Of a stretch of 33,990 bases of DNA, positions 24,638-33,990 are shown one piece after another. The notes below the pieces were generated by a model, which was given only the letters and a program-made list of their open reading frames with translations, searched no databases and had not been told where the DNA came from. This DNA is from Alphaproteobacteria bacterium (GTDB lineage: Bacteria > Pseudomonadota > Alphaproteobacteria > UBA9655): assembly GCA_013815465.1 (NCBI GenBank), contig JACDGE010000019.1, positions 1-33,990 on the forward strand, given 5' to 3'. The translations under genes were made by a program, and so were the position numbers. The first letter of the stretch is position 1, and each line of letters starts with the position of its first letter.

Positions 24638-26176
24638 ATGTCTACAAAACCTATAGCTCAGCAAGAGCCTCAGTTTTCGAAGCTTCGTGCTGCCATTTGG
24701 CCGATTCAAGGCTCGGAAATGAAGAAATTTCTGCCCATGGGGCTGATCATGTTTTTCGTTTTGTTTAACTACACGATTGTACGAGATGTAAAAGACGTTC
24801 AGGTTGTCGGTTCTTCTGGTGCAGAAGCGGTTAACTTCATTAAGTTTTGGGGCGTCACTCCTGTCTCCATCCTTTTCGTTATCTTGTATGCAAAGCTCAG
24901 CAATATTCTCTCAAAGGAAAATCTCTTTTACTTCTGTATTGTTCCTTTTATCGCATTCTTTGGCGCTTTTGCTTTTATCATCTACCCAAATAAGGAGTTT
25001 CTCCATCCTTCTGCAGAATCCGTATTGGCTCTACAACAATCATTGCCTGCACTGAGATTTATTTTTGCTCTTTGGGGGTCTTGGTCTTACTCTATTTTCT
25101 ACATTATGGCAGAAATGTGGGGTAGTGTTGTCGTGTCTCTCTTGTTCTGGCAGTTTGCCAACGAGATTATCCGTACCCATGAAGCCAAACGCTTTTATCC
25201 CCTCTTCCCTCTTCTGGGGAACATCGCTTTGATTCTATCCGGTCTGACCGTTAACTATTTCTCATCCATTGCTCATCTTTATCCTCCCGAAACAGATGTG
25301 TGGGGAATCAGCTTAAATTATATGATGGGTGCCGTTGTTGCAGCAGGTTTTGCCATTATTGCCATTTACTGGTGGATGAACCGCTATGTATTGACCGATC
25401 CATTATATTATGATGCAGCAGATACAAGCAAAAAAGTAAAGAAAGAGAAGCCAAAACTTTCCATTGGAGAAAGTTTCAAATACCTTATCTCTTCTCCTTA
25501 CTTAGGTCTCGTTGCCCTCCTTGTTCTAGGTTACGGAATGTCCATTAACTTGGTTGAAGTCACCTGGAAAAGCCAGCTCAAGATTCAATACCCTCTTGCA
25601 AACGATTATGGTGCATTTATGGGCTACTTCTCTGCCTTTACGGGTATTGCAACCATTGTGCTCATCATCTTGTGTAAAGGAATTGTACGTCGTTTTGGAT
25701 GGTATACAGGAGCAATCTTAACGCCAGCGATTCTTTTGATTACTGGTTTGCTCTTCTTTGCCTTCGTTATTTTCCGCGACAGTCTTAGTTGGCTCACGCT
25801 TTTCATGGGTGTAACGCCTGTCTTTATGGCTGTCATGATTGGGGCAACACAGAATATCTTGAGTAAGGGAACGAAGTACTCTCTCTTTGATCCAACGAAG
25901 GAAATGTCTTATATTCCTCTTGACCAAGAACTCAAGGTCAAAGGTAAGGCAGCTGTTGACGTCATCGGTGGTCGTTTAGGCAAATCTGGTGGTGCAGTTG
26001 TTCAACAGATCCTTCTGGTTGTAACATCTACGACGGCGACCCAAATCTCGATCGCACCTTACACGTGTGGAATCATGATGCTGGTGATTCTGGCTTGGAT
26101 GTTCTCAGCTGGGAAGTTGAGCAGGATGTACAACGCCAAAGTCGCTGAAAAAGAACTGGAATTAAAGACAGCTTAA
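24638..26176 (+). CDS. tlc: Tlc-type ATP/ADP (nucleotide) translocase
   Basis: A membrane nucleotide transporter of the Tlc/NTT family (512 residues, about 12 spans). It is known from Rickettsiales, Holosporales-like symbionts, Chlamydiae and plastids, where members exchange host ATP for ADP or import nucleotides. The N-terminus has IWPIQGSEMKKFLPMGLIMF and NYTIVRDVKDVQVV, the classic family opening. Later come AEMWGSVVVSLLFWQFAN, VEVTWKSQLK and YIPLDQELKVKGKAAVDVIG followed by GRLGKSGG, all strongly diagnostic. ATG 24638 is preferred to the upstream in-frame start (24584) because GAGGA precedes it and the family starts near there. Paralogues differ in substrate; ATP/ADP exchange is likely but unproven. 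Confidence 0.96.
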   Translation: MSTKPIAQQEPQFSKLRAAIWPIQGSEMKKFLPMGLIMFFVLFNYTIVRDVKDVQVVGSSGAEAVNFIKFWGVTPVSILFVILYAKLSNILSKENLFYFCIVPFIAFFGAFAFIIYPNKEFLHPSAESVLALQQSLPALRFIFALWGSWSYSIFYIMAEMWGSVVVSLLFWQFANEIIRTHEAKRFYPLFPLLGNIALILSGLTVNYFSSIAHLYPPETDVWGISLNYMMGAVVAAGFAIIAIYWWMNRYVLTDPLYYDAADTSKKVKKEKPKLSIGESFKYLISSPYLGLVALLVLGYGMSINLVEVTWKSQLKIQYPLANDYGAFMGYFSAFTGIATIVLIILCKGIVRRFGWYTGAILTPAILLITGLLFFAFVIFRDSLSWLTLFMGVTPVFMAVMIGATQNILSKGTKYSLFDPTKEMSYIPLDQELKVKGKAAVDVIGGRLGKSGGAVVQQILLVVTSTTATQISIAPYTCGIMMLVILAWMFSAGKLSRMYNAKVAEKELELKTA

Positions 26177-26200
26177 ACTTTAAGTGATTTGTTTTTAAAT

Positions 26201-26239
26201 AAAATCCCCTGTGAATTAAGTTTCATGGGGGATTTTTTT
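26201..26239 (+). terminator. tlc terminator
   Basis: A 15-bp stem (26201-26215 with 26222-26236; two wobble pairs), 6-base loop, ending in a run of seven T. It starts 25 bases after the tlc stop. Confidence 0.88.
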
Positions 26240-26270
26240 GTGGATATTGATGGGAGAAGTTCGAAAGCTA

Positions 26271-26404
26271 TTTCCCAGCTCAAGGCCGGGATGACAAGCT
26301 GAGAGAGGAAAAACTTATAGTGCAACGCCTAAAATTGGTATGAAGAAGTTGTTAATTATGAACACAAAACCCCGAGGTTGTCATCCCGGGCTTGACCCGG
26401 GATC
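26271..26404. repeat. Inverted-repeat doublet, copy 3
   Basis: Arms 26271-26297 and 26378-26404 share the core ccgggatgaca and its complement. They differ from each other at several positions, so this copy is older or recombined. Total length (134 bases) equals that of the other doublets although the interior differs. Confidence 0.8.
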
Positions 26405-26481
26405 TCATGAGCTCAAATAAGTCAGTCAGTTCTATTGAGTTTTCAAGTTAATCCACTATCGTTTGAAAACGTGCATAGAAC

Positions 26482-26733
26482 CTAGAAATCCGATCTCCAC
26501 TTCTCGATCATCAGCGTGTATTCCTGCCGGATTTCAAAGGCGACACAATCAACTTGATCAAGCACTTGTGCGAGTTTAGCATACTGCTCTGACAGCTCTC
26601 TGCAACACGCAGAAACCCGCTGATATCGATAGGCGAGCACATCGAGTCGATCCGCAAGGCGACCTAATTTTTCCAGACGTGTATTTATGTGCTTCAAAGA
26701 AGCAGGCGAGTGGTTTATGATCTGATCAGACAT
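26482..26733 (-). CDS. Conserved orphan 83-residue helical protein, copy B
   Basis: Paralogue of the gene at 3970-4227, in the opposite orientation. About 71 of the first 80 residues are identical; the tail is SDF instead of AVNQR. Differences are scattered (for example S10P, M42A, K49E, R50Q) and leave the helical heptad-like pattern and the three cysteines (43, 44, 63) intact, so both copies look selected. ATG 26733 follows GGAGGATTGATC. A TTG two codons upstream is a less likely start. No family recognised. With its 140-base leader it forms a duplicated module of about 390 bases. Confidence 0.85.
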   Translation of the reverse strand: MSDQIINHSPASLKHINTRLEKLGRLADRLDVLAYRYQRVSACCRELSEQYAKLAQVLDQVDCVAFEIRQEYTLMIEKWRSDF

Positions 26734-26873
26734 GATCAATCCTCCTTTTCAGGGTTGGTATGTTTAGTGGCTTGTAAGTGGTTCTAGCACCTACAAGCCG
26801 CGCCTCTCACACGAGAGACAGTGTCTATTTTTCATAAGTTTATCAATGTCGTCAAGTAAAAATTTTAGGAAAA
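26734..26873 (-). promoter_or_regulatory. Structured leader of the orphan protein, copy B
   Basis: Counterpart of 3831-3969, read on the minus strand. TTGACG replaces TTGACA. The first hairpin is ctctc/gagag in perfect pairing (plus-strand 26804-26817). The second is the 12-bp stem between 26769-26780 and 26788-26799, with one pair changed to G-U. Loop sequences differ while the stems hold, suggesting selection on structure. The Shine-Dalgarno GGAGG directly precedes the start. Confidence 0.7.
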
Positions 26874-26929
26874 TTTTAGGTATATATTTGAAGGGGTTAT
26901 TTAACTGAAACTTCAGTTGATTTCTTAGG

Positions 26930-27088
26930 TGTGTCATCCTTGCACAAGAACCACTTGAATTTTCATAGAAAATTCTTTAGAGCTTCTTGTTCCGAGGATC
27001 CATCCCATGTGAATTAATGGGTCCTCGGGTAATAAAAGCTAATGTTTTTCTTTGATAAACAAAGCATTTATTACCCAAGGATGACACA
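26930..27088. repeat. Nested inverted-repeat element
   Basis: Outer 13-bp arms tgtgtcatccttg (26930-26942) and caaggatgacaca (27076-27088) are perfect. Inside, ccgaggatccat/atgggtcctcgg form one near-perfect hairpin (about 26992-27018). The segment gggtaataaa (27017-27026) pairs with tttattaccc (27066-27075) to form another. It is a third REP-like class and it fills most of the gap between copy B and the next gene. Confidence 0.7.
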
Positions 27089-27107
27089 GTGGAGAGAGTG
27101 GTTATAA

Positions 27108-27138
27108 TTTTCATTTAATTCGATTAATTAAATGAAAA
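27108..27138. repeat. AT-rich 13-bp hairpin
   Basis: ttttcatttaatt (27108-27120) and aattaaatgaaaa (27126-27138) are perfect complements with a 5-base loop. It may be an AT-rich structure or operator-like site; no T-run clearly supports a terminator. The rest of the spacer to 27371 shows nothing else I can name. Confidence 0.6.
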
Positions 27139-27371
27139 ATGGAAGAGAGGGTGGATGATTGTCCTCCCCTTCAATTCTCTTAGCTTAACTAGGGATCCCA
27201 TTTGGGAATAGTTCTTTTATGACTCTTTCGCAACTCGTCTTCATCTTCTGACACTTGTTTGTCGCACATGTAATAAACTCATATATTAATTTAATAAAAC
27301 ATAAATCATTTCGTGTTATATATAGATTATCAGTATTTTTTATATTTTTTATTACAAAGAGGAGAAATACG

Positions 27372-27806
27372 ATGAATTATATTAAAATTATGACCTTGGT
27401 TATCTGTACTATGGGCATTTCGAATTACGCAGTTCATGCCGCTTGTGACCCTGGTCAAGGGGATTGTGTTGAAAAAAAGCTTAACGTTCAGGTCAATGGA
27501 ATATCTGAAACTGTAAAGCCCTATAGTATCCATATTGGATCAAAAAAAGTTGGGGATTGTCGGGGGCCAAATTGTGAGATTAATGGTAAGTTTCACTATA
27601 ATGAAGGACTAGTTTTTCGTTTTTGTGCCCCTCCTCAGGGTATTCAATGTCAATCTCATAGTTCGGGCGAAGCCTGTCCTGATAACATGACAAAATTTGG
27701 GACAGCTGGTTCGTCTAATCCTGAGCTCCTTAAGAATGTTCCAGAAGGAACAACGCTAAATCTAAATGTAAATCTGGCTGATTGTAGCGCTATTCTTAGC
27801 CAGTGA
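27372..27806 (+). CDS. Secreted protein with eight cysteines
   Basis: A 144-residue protein with a Sec signal peptide (MNYIKIMTLVICTMGISNYA, cleavage near HAA/C). After the signal it has eight cysteines (ACDPGQGDC, GDCRGPNC, RFCAPPQGIQC, EAC, ADC), an even number that suits four disulfides. The paired GxC..C spacing recalls extracellular small domains, but I do not recognise a family. The start codon 27372 follows AGAGGAG. The terminator at 27852-27879 is shared with groEL. The redox setting fits DsbD encoded in the same window. Confidence 0.78.
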   Translation: MNYIKIMTLVICTMGISNYAVHAACDPGQGDCVEKKLNVQVNGISETVKPYSIHIGSKKVGDCRGPNCEINGKFHYNEGLVFRFCAPPQGIQCQSHSSGEACPDNMTKFGTAGSSNPELLKNVPEGTTLNLNVNLADCSAILSQ

Positions 27807-27851
27807 ATCATTCTTCATAAGCTCGTGAGAATGAGGCAAGAACGACCTCAT

Positions 27852-27879
27852 AGAAAAGGGCCCCGAAGGGCCCTTTTCT
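27852..27879. terminator. Bidirectional terminator
   Basis: A perfect 11-bp stem, agaaaagggcc (27852-27862) with its complement (27869-27879), and a 6-base loop. It lies between the convergent secreted protein gene and groEL and has a T/A tract built into the stem for both directions. Confidence 0.8.
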
Positions 27880-27902
27880 GTAGCGTAGTAAGAGAGAATG
27901 AG

Positions 27903-29558
<1,656 letters not shown>

Positions 29559-29573
29559 TTAATTTTCCTTTTG

Positions 29574-29873
29574 TTACGCAGCTTTAGAGTCAACGATGCC
29601 CATGATGTCTGATTCTTTCATCACGAGATATTCTTGACCGCTAAATTTTACTTCTGTTCCGGACCATTTCCCAAAGAGAACCCGGTCCCCAATCTTCACA
29701 TCTAAGGGAAGAATCTTTCCATCTTCAAGGCGTGTACCTGTTCCCACAGAAATAATTTCACCTTCCATGGGTTTTTCCTTTACAGTATCAGGGATAATAA
29801 TGCCGCCTGCTGTTTTTTCTTCTTGTTCGATACGACGGACAAGAACGCGATCATGTAATGGTCTAAATTTCAT
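29574..29873 (-). CDS. groES: Co-chaperonin GroES
   Basis: GroES, 99 residues, caps the GroEL cavity as a heptamer. Typical blocks are [26 protein letters not shown], the [15 protein letters not shown] region and [14 protein letters not shown] near the C-terminus. ATG 29873 is chosen over the adjacent TTG at 29876. It lies directly upstream of groEL in the normal order, with the CIRCE box about 40 bases upstream of the start. Confidence 0.99.
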   Translation of the reverse strand: MKFRPLHDRVLVRRIEQEEKTAGGIIIPDTVKEKPMEGEIISVGTGTRLEDGKILPLDVKIGDRVLFGKWSGTEVKFSGQEYLVMKESDIMGIVDSKAA

Positions 29874-29913
29874 CAATTTTCTTCCTCATTGTTAAATGTT
29901 AACGAGTTACATT

Positions 29914-29940
29914 TTGGCACTCTCGCTGAGAGAGTGCTAA
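29914..29940 (-). promoter_or_regulatory. CIRCE element (HrcA operator)
   Basis: TTGGCACTC (29914-29922), a 9-base spacer and GAGTGCTAA (29932-29940) form the 9-9-9 inverted repeat of CIRCE with one deviation (TTGG instead of TTAG). HrcA binding there represses groESL at normal temperature. Confidence 0.92.
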
Positions 29941-29942
29941 GA

Positions 29943-29971
29943 GATATAGAATGGATTTAACTTTTCGTCAA
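29943..29971 (-). promoter_or_regulatory. groESL promoter
   Basis: On the minus strand TTGACG (plus 29966-29971), a 17-base spacer and TATATC (plus 29943-29948), directly upstream of CIRCE. A housekeeping-type promoter, which CIRCE would block just after the -10. Confidence 0.8.
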
Positions 29972-30129
29972 GAAATTTTTGTGTTTGGACTTCTTGTGTA
30001 AGGCTTTAAGTCAAATTTTATGAAACCCTCATGCCAAAATGACATACAAAGCATGCAATAATTGTAAAGGTATTTTTACATATATATGACTATATTTATC
30101 GTAGTTAATATTATATTAAGAGGTGTTCT

Positions 30130-30369
30130 ATGAAATTATCTAAATTTATATTATTAGGGGCAGGCGTTGTTGTGACAATGTCGTCCTTTTCAGTTTCTGC
30201 TGTTACACATGAAGAGCTAGTATATGTGATTCGCACCGCCCGTACATGTCCTGCGGCTACAACCCTCAAGAATGAGCCCCTTGTTGAACAAGGGCGCTTG
30301 TCAACCCTTCAGCATTCCGTTAGAAAGGGCTTACATTCCCTGGCGCAGTATCTCTCAGCAAAAAATTAG
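30130..30369 (+). CDS. Small secreted protein (79 residues)
   Basis: A 79-residue protein with a Sec signal peptide (MKLSKFILLGAGVVVTMSSF, cleavage near VSA/VT), leaving a mature chain of about 53 residues with one cysteine. AGAGG lies seven to eight bases upstream of the ATG, and a strong terminator follows the stop. These flanks support a real gene despite its size. No family recognised. Confidence 0.7.
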   Translation: MKLSKFILLGAGVVVTMSSFSVSAVTHEELVYVIRTARTCPAATTLKNEPLVEQGRLSTLQHSVRKGLHSLAQYLSAKN

Positions 30370-30392
30370 AGGTTTCTAACACGCTCGTCTCT

Positions 30393-30423
30393 AAAAGCCC
30401 GCCCCTCCAGCGGGCTTTTTTTC
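30393..30423 (+). terminator. Rho-independent terminator
   Basis: Stem aaaagcccgc/gcgggctttt (30393-30402 and 30410-30419), 7-base loop, ending in a run of T to 30422. It ends the 79-residue secreted protein gene. Confidence 0.92.
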
Positions 30424-30512
30424 ATATACGGTTACGCACATTTCATAAAAAGCTTTATAGAAGATGGGATTTTCCTTATTATCATTCCCATGAATGTAGG
30501 AGAGCCTATAAT

Positions 30513-30974
30513 ATGTTAAATAACCTTACCTTGAGGCCTGCGGAAGAAAAGGATCTTCCTGACATTATTCGGCTTTTTATTGAGGACGAATTGGGCGCAA
30601 GCCGGGAGGTTCTCTCTAATCCCATTTCCCCCAGTTACCAACAAGCATTTCAAGACATTCAAGAAGACAAAAATCAAGCGCTTTGGGTGGTGGTATATAA
30701 GGGACATGTCATCGGAACTTACCACTTAACTACCCTGCCCTCTCTCTCGTTCAAAGGGTCTCGGCGGCTCAATCTGGAAAATATTCATGTTGATCAGCGC
30801 TTTCAAGGTCAAGGAGTTGGGACATGGATGATAAATAAAGCCATTGCATTTGGACACGAGAAAAACTGTAAAATCATTCAACTAACAACAAATAAAAAGC
30901 GCTTGCCTGCCAAGACTTTTTATGAAAAATTGGGTTTTGTGGCAACCCACGAGGGCATGAAGCTTTATTTATGA
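30513..30974 (+). CDS. GNAT family N-acetyltransferase
   Basis: A 153-residue GNAT acetyltransferase, transferring an acetyl group from acetyl-CoA to an amine. Typical features are TLRPAEEKDLPDIIRLF at the start, the central strand VIGTYHLTTLPSL, then HVDQRFQGQGVGTWMI with the CoA-binding loop R96-F-Q-G-Q-G101, and the closing AKTFYEKLGFVATHEGMKL. AGGAG precedes ATG 30513. Its substrate is unknown. It ends 10 bases before the PhzF-type gene and is almost certainly in one operon with it. Confidence 0.93.
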   Translation: MLNNLTLRPAEEKDLPDIIRLFIEDELGASREVLSNPISPSYQQAFQDIQEDKNQALWVVVYKGHVIGTYHLTTLPSLSFKGSRRLNLENIHVDQRFQGQGVGTWMINKAIAFGHEKNCKIIQLTTNKKRLPAKTFYEKLGFVATHEGMKLYL

Positions 30975-30984
30975 AGGAAGAGTC

Positions 30985-31773
30985 ATGAAAATTTGGACTG
31001 CGGATGCTTTTACGAATAAACCTTTTGCGGGAAATCCCGCAGCTGTCACCATTGTTCAAGAGTTTCCTTCCGATGACACGTGCCAAAAAATTGCTGCAGA
31101 AATAAATCTTTCGGAAACCGCTTTCCTAAAATCGCTCGGGCCTGATCATTTCCACATCCGTTGGTTTACGCCTGCAAGTGAGGTCAAACTCTGTGGGCAC
31201 GCAACTCTGGCTTCCGCCCACATTCTCTTTGAGGAAGGAATCGTAAAGGGTAATAACATCACCTTTGAATCCCTCTCTGGTCCCCTGTTTGTGTCAAGGG
31301 AGCAAAATCAAATTATTTTGGATTTTCCCCTGCAGAATACAGGAAAATCTGTTCCAGTTAATTTCTTTACGGAGTTATTTGAGCTCAAAGATATTGTGAG
31401 TGCAGTTCAAGCCTACAACGACGATATTATTGTTGAGCTTTCTGATGAGAGCCTTGTGCGAGCCCTTAATCTTGACCCGTCCCGTGTTAAGAATATTGAT
31501 TGCCGAGGACTCATTGTTACGGCAAAAGGAAATCCCCCTTATGATTTTGTGTCTAGGATGTTTGCACCCCGCGAAGGCATCAATGAAGATCCTGTGACGG
31601 GCTCAGCCCACTGTAAACTTGCAGATTATTGGCAAACAAAGCTAGGGAAAAACGAATTCATTGCTTACCAGGCCTCTGCTCGTGGAGGCGTTTTAGGTGT
31701 AAAGATCGTTGGTGATCGTGTGCACTTAAAAGGACAAGCTGTGACGATCCTGGAAGGAGTGTGGAGGGCGTAA
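30985..31773 (+). CDS. PhzF family isomerase/epimerase
   Basis: A 262-residue PhzF-family protein, in which known members catalyse proton-shift isomerisations. The pattern is MKIWTADAFTNKPFAGNPAA, the catalytic glutamate E44 in NLSETAFL, RWFTPASEVKLCGHATLASA in the first half and NEDPVTGSAHCKLADYW in the second. Length is normal. It starts 10 bases after the GNAT stop, with GGAAGAG as its ribosome-binding site. No phenazine genes are nearby, so a general metabolic or repair role is likelier. The substrate cannot be deduced. Confidence 0.94.
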   Translation: MKIWTADAFTNKPFAGNPAAVTIVQEFPSDDTCQKIAAEINLSETAFLKSLGPDHFHIRWFTPASEVKLCGHATLASAHILFEEGIVKGNNITFESLSGPLFVSREQNQIILDFPLQNTGKSVPVNFFTELFELKDIVSAVQAYNDDIIVELSDESLVRALNLDPSRVKNIDCRGLIVTAKGNPPYDFVSRMFAPREGINEDPVTGSAHCKLADYWQTKLGKNEFIAYQASARGGVLGVKIVGDRVHLKGQAVTILEGVWRA

Positions 31774-31797
31774 ATCAAGCACGGAAACCTTTCCGGT

Positions 31798-33840
31798 CTA
31801 TTTTTTAACCATTTCGAGTTGGGCTAACTTTTGCTTAAGGTCTTTCAGCTCTCGCTCTGCCTCTTTTCTTAAACGTTTTTCTACTTCCACTTCAGCAAGA
31901 ATTTTTTCTAATTTATCCGTTATCTCCTGGTTACCATGCTCGTAAGTGTGCTTATTATTACCCTGAATGATAATTTTTTCGATGGTAGGGTGATTTGTAA
32001 CGATAAAGGTATCCGAATCATAAAATACTGCAGGATAGGGTTGTTTGTGAATGGGGAATGTAGATGGTTCGATACATACGGGTTTATTTTGAGCCTTGGG
32101 TTCCTCCGCAACATCTAGTTTTTCTTTCGTTTCTATAGAATGTTGGGATAGAGATTCTTCTTTCTCCTGCACTAAGTCAATGGCCGGATTTGTTAAAAAG
32201 GCGCGTCTCTTTTTCTTATCAATTAATTCAATCGAAGGCTCGGCTGATGGATTATAAATGCCTTTATTTGGCGGGGTGGATTTATTTTCGGGAATTACAT
32301 TAATCTGCTGAGTCTCAGGTAAGATACGATTCTGCATAACATTCGAATAAGTTACATCTTTGGTCATGGGCCGAGAAGGAGTCGGAACAGTTACCTCAGG
32401 CAATTTTACAGGAGAGTTAGGTTGAAGAATTTGGGTGACATTTGTTTGAAGATTTCTTCTTGGAAGAGGTCCCTTATTTATCTGACAAGCCCCATACTCA
32501 TCAGTCTTCCGAACTTTCTTAGAATTGGCGGGAATAAAGCCGCCCCTCCCATCATCAGGTTGGGTAGCCCCTATTGCGGCAACAGCCCCCTGTACATTGG
32601 TAATAATTTTTGAAGGTGTAATAGAAGCCTTCTCACTTGTGGTTCTTTGAGGATTGATATTGTTAACGTTTTCATTCTTTTTCTGCGATGGAGAATTTTT
32701 CTGCTGTTGAGGCTGGCGATTCTTCTTATTCTTAAATTTAGGTTTTGTTTCCTCCTGAAAAATGAGAGGTTCTTGCTTAGTTATAACCGATGGTTGTTTT
32801 TGTATCTCTTCATTCTTTACGGCATTTTGCTTCTGCCTCTTATCTTCCAATTTTTGACGCATATAATTTTGCTTTATCTGTGTATCGGAAAGCTTAGGCG
32901 CAATGACGAACAAAGGCAGTGCACTCGTTCTCTGTTGGGGAAGCGGGTCAGGCTGCAGAGGAATTAATGGAAAAACTTGATACGTTATTGTTTGGTTATT
33001 AAAATAAGAATATAATTTAACTAATTCATCATATTTTGCAATTCTTGTTTTAAAAAAATTAAAAAGATCCTCATTCGAGAATTGTGTATAGGCTGTCAAA
33101 GTACACTTCTCGTTGCAAAACTTATTTTGATTCTGGATTTCGCTTCTTTTCCGGCACCCAAGGCGCAATAAAGGACTTAGCTGAAGCACATCCTTAATGT
33201 ATTTCCCTTCATTTTTTACAAAACTCTTGCGAGGAAGTTGGAATTTCAGGATTTCACTTCCAGGTATTAAGGTTAGGCGATTCATCGCATACGCTTTAAA
33301 TGCTATTTTATATTTATTGTATTTTTCTTTTAATTTATAAATACTTGACAATAATTCATGTCGCGCATCCATCAAGCTTTCTTCAAAATTTGTACTGATA
33401 CTTGCGTCCCTTACTCTATTAGGCATCTTCGCCTTTAACGCATAAACCTCTGATTTGTTTATCGAAAACTTAATCAGGGATTTCATACTTTTTAAGTCTA
33501 TCTCCTTGATCGGTAAGTTTCTTTCAATGGCTAAATTCGCATCTGAATACTTTATAAAGGTGTTAAGCGTAAAACTTTGTTCTGTTTGGTTGAATCCTTC
33601 ATATTCTGGTAAAGGGCTCATTAATTTCACCCAGATAGGAAATTCAGCCTCTCGTTTCGCTGCGCGCCAGCAATTGAGGCCGTCTATCAACAATTGTTGC
33701 TGTTTCTCTAAAGGCTCATTGTCAAAGGTGATGAGTTGCTCTTTTATTTTCGTCACCCTGAGCATCGTTTGCTCATTCTCCATCCCATAAGCGTCTTGGG
33801 TAAGGGCTAACACCACTAGGACCATTAATATTCGTCTCAT
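31798..33840 (-). CDS. Large secreted low-complexity/coiled-coil protein
   Basis: A 680-residue orphan. It opens with a signal peptide (MRRILMVLVVLALTQDAYG, then MENEQ), followed by a helical N-terminal domain of about 300 residues that contains a CRK...CNEKC cysteine cluster. Next is a long region rich in Gln, Asn, Lys and Pro (roughly 310-560; blocks such as RQPQQQKNSPSQKKNENVNN). At the C-terminus lies a charged coiled coil (EVEVEKRLRKEAERELKDLK). ATG 33840 follows AAAGGA about ten bases upstream; the adjacent TTG 33843 was not used. The layout is typical of exported symbiont or pathogen effector and surface proteins, but that is inference. The coding end lies 24 bases from the convergent phzF gene. 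Confidence 0.75.
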   Translation of the reverse strand: MRRILMVLVVLALTQDAYGMENEQTMLRVTKIKEQLITFDNEPLEKQQQLLIDGLNCWRAAKREAEFPIWVKLMSPLPEYEGFNQTEQSFTLNTFIKYSDANLAIERNLPIKEIDLKSMKSLIKFSINKSEVYALKAKMPNRVRDASISTNFEESLMDARHELLSSIYKLKEKYNKYKIAFKAYAMNRLTLIPGSEILKFQLPRKSFVKNEGKYIKDVLQLSPLLRLGCRKRSEIQNQNKFCNEKCTLTAYTQFSNEDLFNFFKTRIAKYDELVKLYSYFNNQTITYQVFPLIPLQPDPLPQQRTSALPLFVIAPKLSDTQIKQNYMRQKLEDKRQKQNAVKNEEIQKQPSVITKQEPLIFQEETKPKFKNKKNRQPQQQKNSPSQKKNENVNNINPQRTTSEKASITPSKIITNVQGAVAAIGATQPDDGRGGFIPANSKKVRKTDEYGACQINKGPLPRRNLQTNVTQILQPNSPVKLPEVTVPTPSRPMTKDVTYSNVMQNRILPETQQINVIPENKSTPPNKGIYNPSAEPSIELIDKKKRRAFLTNPAIDLVQEKEESLSQHSIETKEKLDVAEEPKAQNKPVCIEPSTFPIHKQPYPAVFYDSDTFIVTNHPTIEKIIIQGNNKHTYEHGNQEITDKLEKILAEVEVEKRLRKEAERELKDLKQKLAQLEMVKK

Positions 33841-33990
33841 CAATTCAATCCTTTTTTAAGCTAACTGTTACGACTCGCTTAAATTGTCCAGTTTATCACT
33901 GAATCATCTCGCGTTAATTTAGGTCTTGGAGAAGAATGTCCACTCAAAGAGTCTGGGACGTAAGGGTTACCCCTGCGCCCGTAGTATGGG
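33841..33990. other. Edge spacer with possible partial gene
   Basis: A short frame opens with ATG 33936 after GGAGAAGA and runs off the window end (MSTQRVWDVRVTPAPVVW). It is only 18 codons long, so it cannot be judged. The last bases (gttacccctgcgcccgtag) could also be part of a REP-like repeat. Confidence 0.2.

Overview
The window looks like a chromosomal segment of an intracellular alphaproteobacterium, most likely a Holosporales/Caedibacter/Paracaedibacter-type symbiont of protists. The evidence is a Tlc-type nucleotide (ATP/ADP) translocase, a fused indolepyruvate ferredoxin oxidoreductase of alphaproteobacterial type, the lon-HU gene order, a CIRCE-controlled groES-groEL operon, an orphan VgrG/PAAR-like cassette, many small secreted proteins without recognisable domains, and many short palindromic intergenic repeats. 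The taxon is inferred from gene content; no rRNA, tRNA or CRISPR array was seen.

Layout. 1-4.7 kb: REP-like repeats, lon, an HU gene with a strong terminator, a perfect 29-bp hairpin, then an 85-residue orphan protein with a structured leader (copy A of a duplicated module) and the relic of a peroxiredoxin gene. 4.7-7.1 kb: dsbD and yqgE, divergent. 7.2-11.6 kb: a second inverted-repeat doublet and the 1149-residue oxidoreductase, flanked by two small Cys-rich secreted proteins that share a signal-peptide start. 11.6-15.3 kb (minus): a probable four-gene operon of secreted protein, VgrG, MORN/YwqK-like repeat protein and DUF4280 PAAR-like protein. 15.4-20.8 kb: an orphan ABC substrate-binding protein, a SpoIIAA-like protein, an MHS-type MFS transporter, a Cys-rich secreted protein, an AGCS sodium:amino-acid symporter with a possible leader, and a stand-alone receiver domain. 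20.8-24.4 kb: a secreted orphan bracketed by 29-bp direct repeats, a transposase relic, and nnr. 24.6-26.9 kb: tlc, a third doublet, and copy B of the duplicated module in opposite orientation. 26.9-29.9 kb: a hairpin-rich spacer, an 8-Cys secreted protein, and groES-groEL. 30.1-33.8 kb: a tiny secreted protein, a GNAT-PhzF pair, and a 680-residue secreted low-complexity/coiled-coil protein.

How the genes fit together. Protein quality control (Lon, GroESL, DsbD) and import (Tlc, AGCS, MHS transporter, ABC binding protein) accompany at least eight exported proteins of unknown role. Four of these are Cys-rich, which fits the presence of the DsbD thiol relay. The most interesting items are the inverted duplicate leader-plus-ORF module, whose two leader hairpins keep pairing despite base changes, and the orphan secretion-spike cassette.
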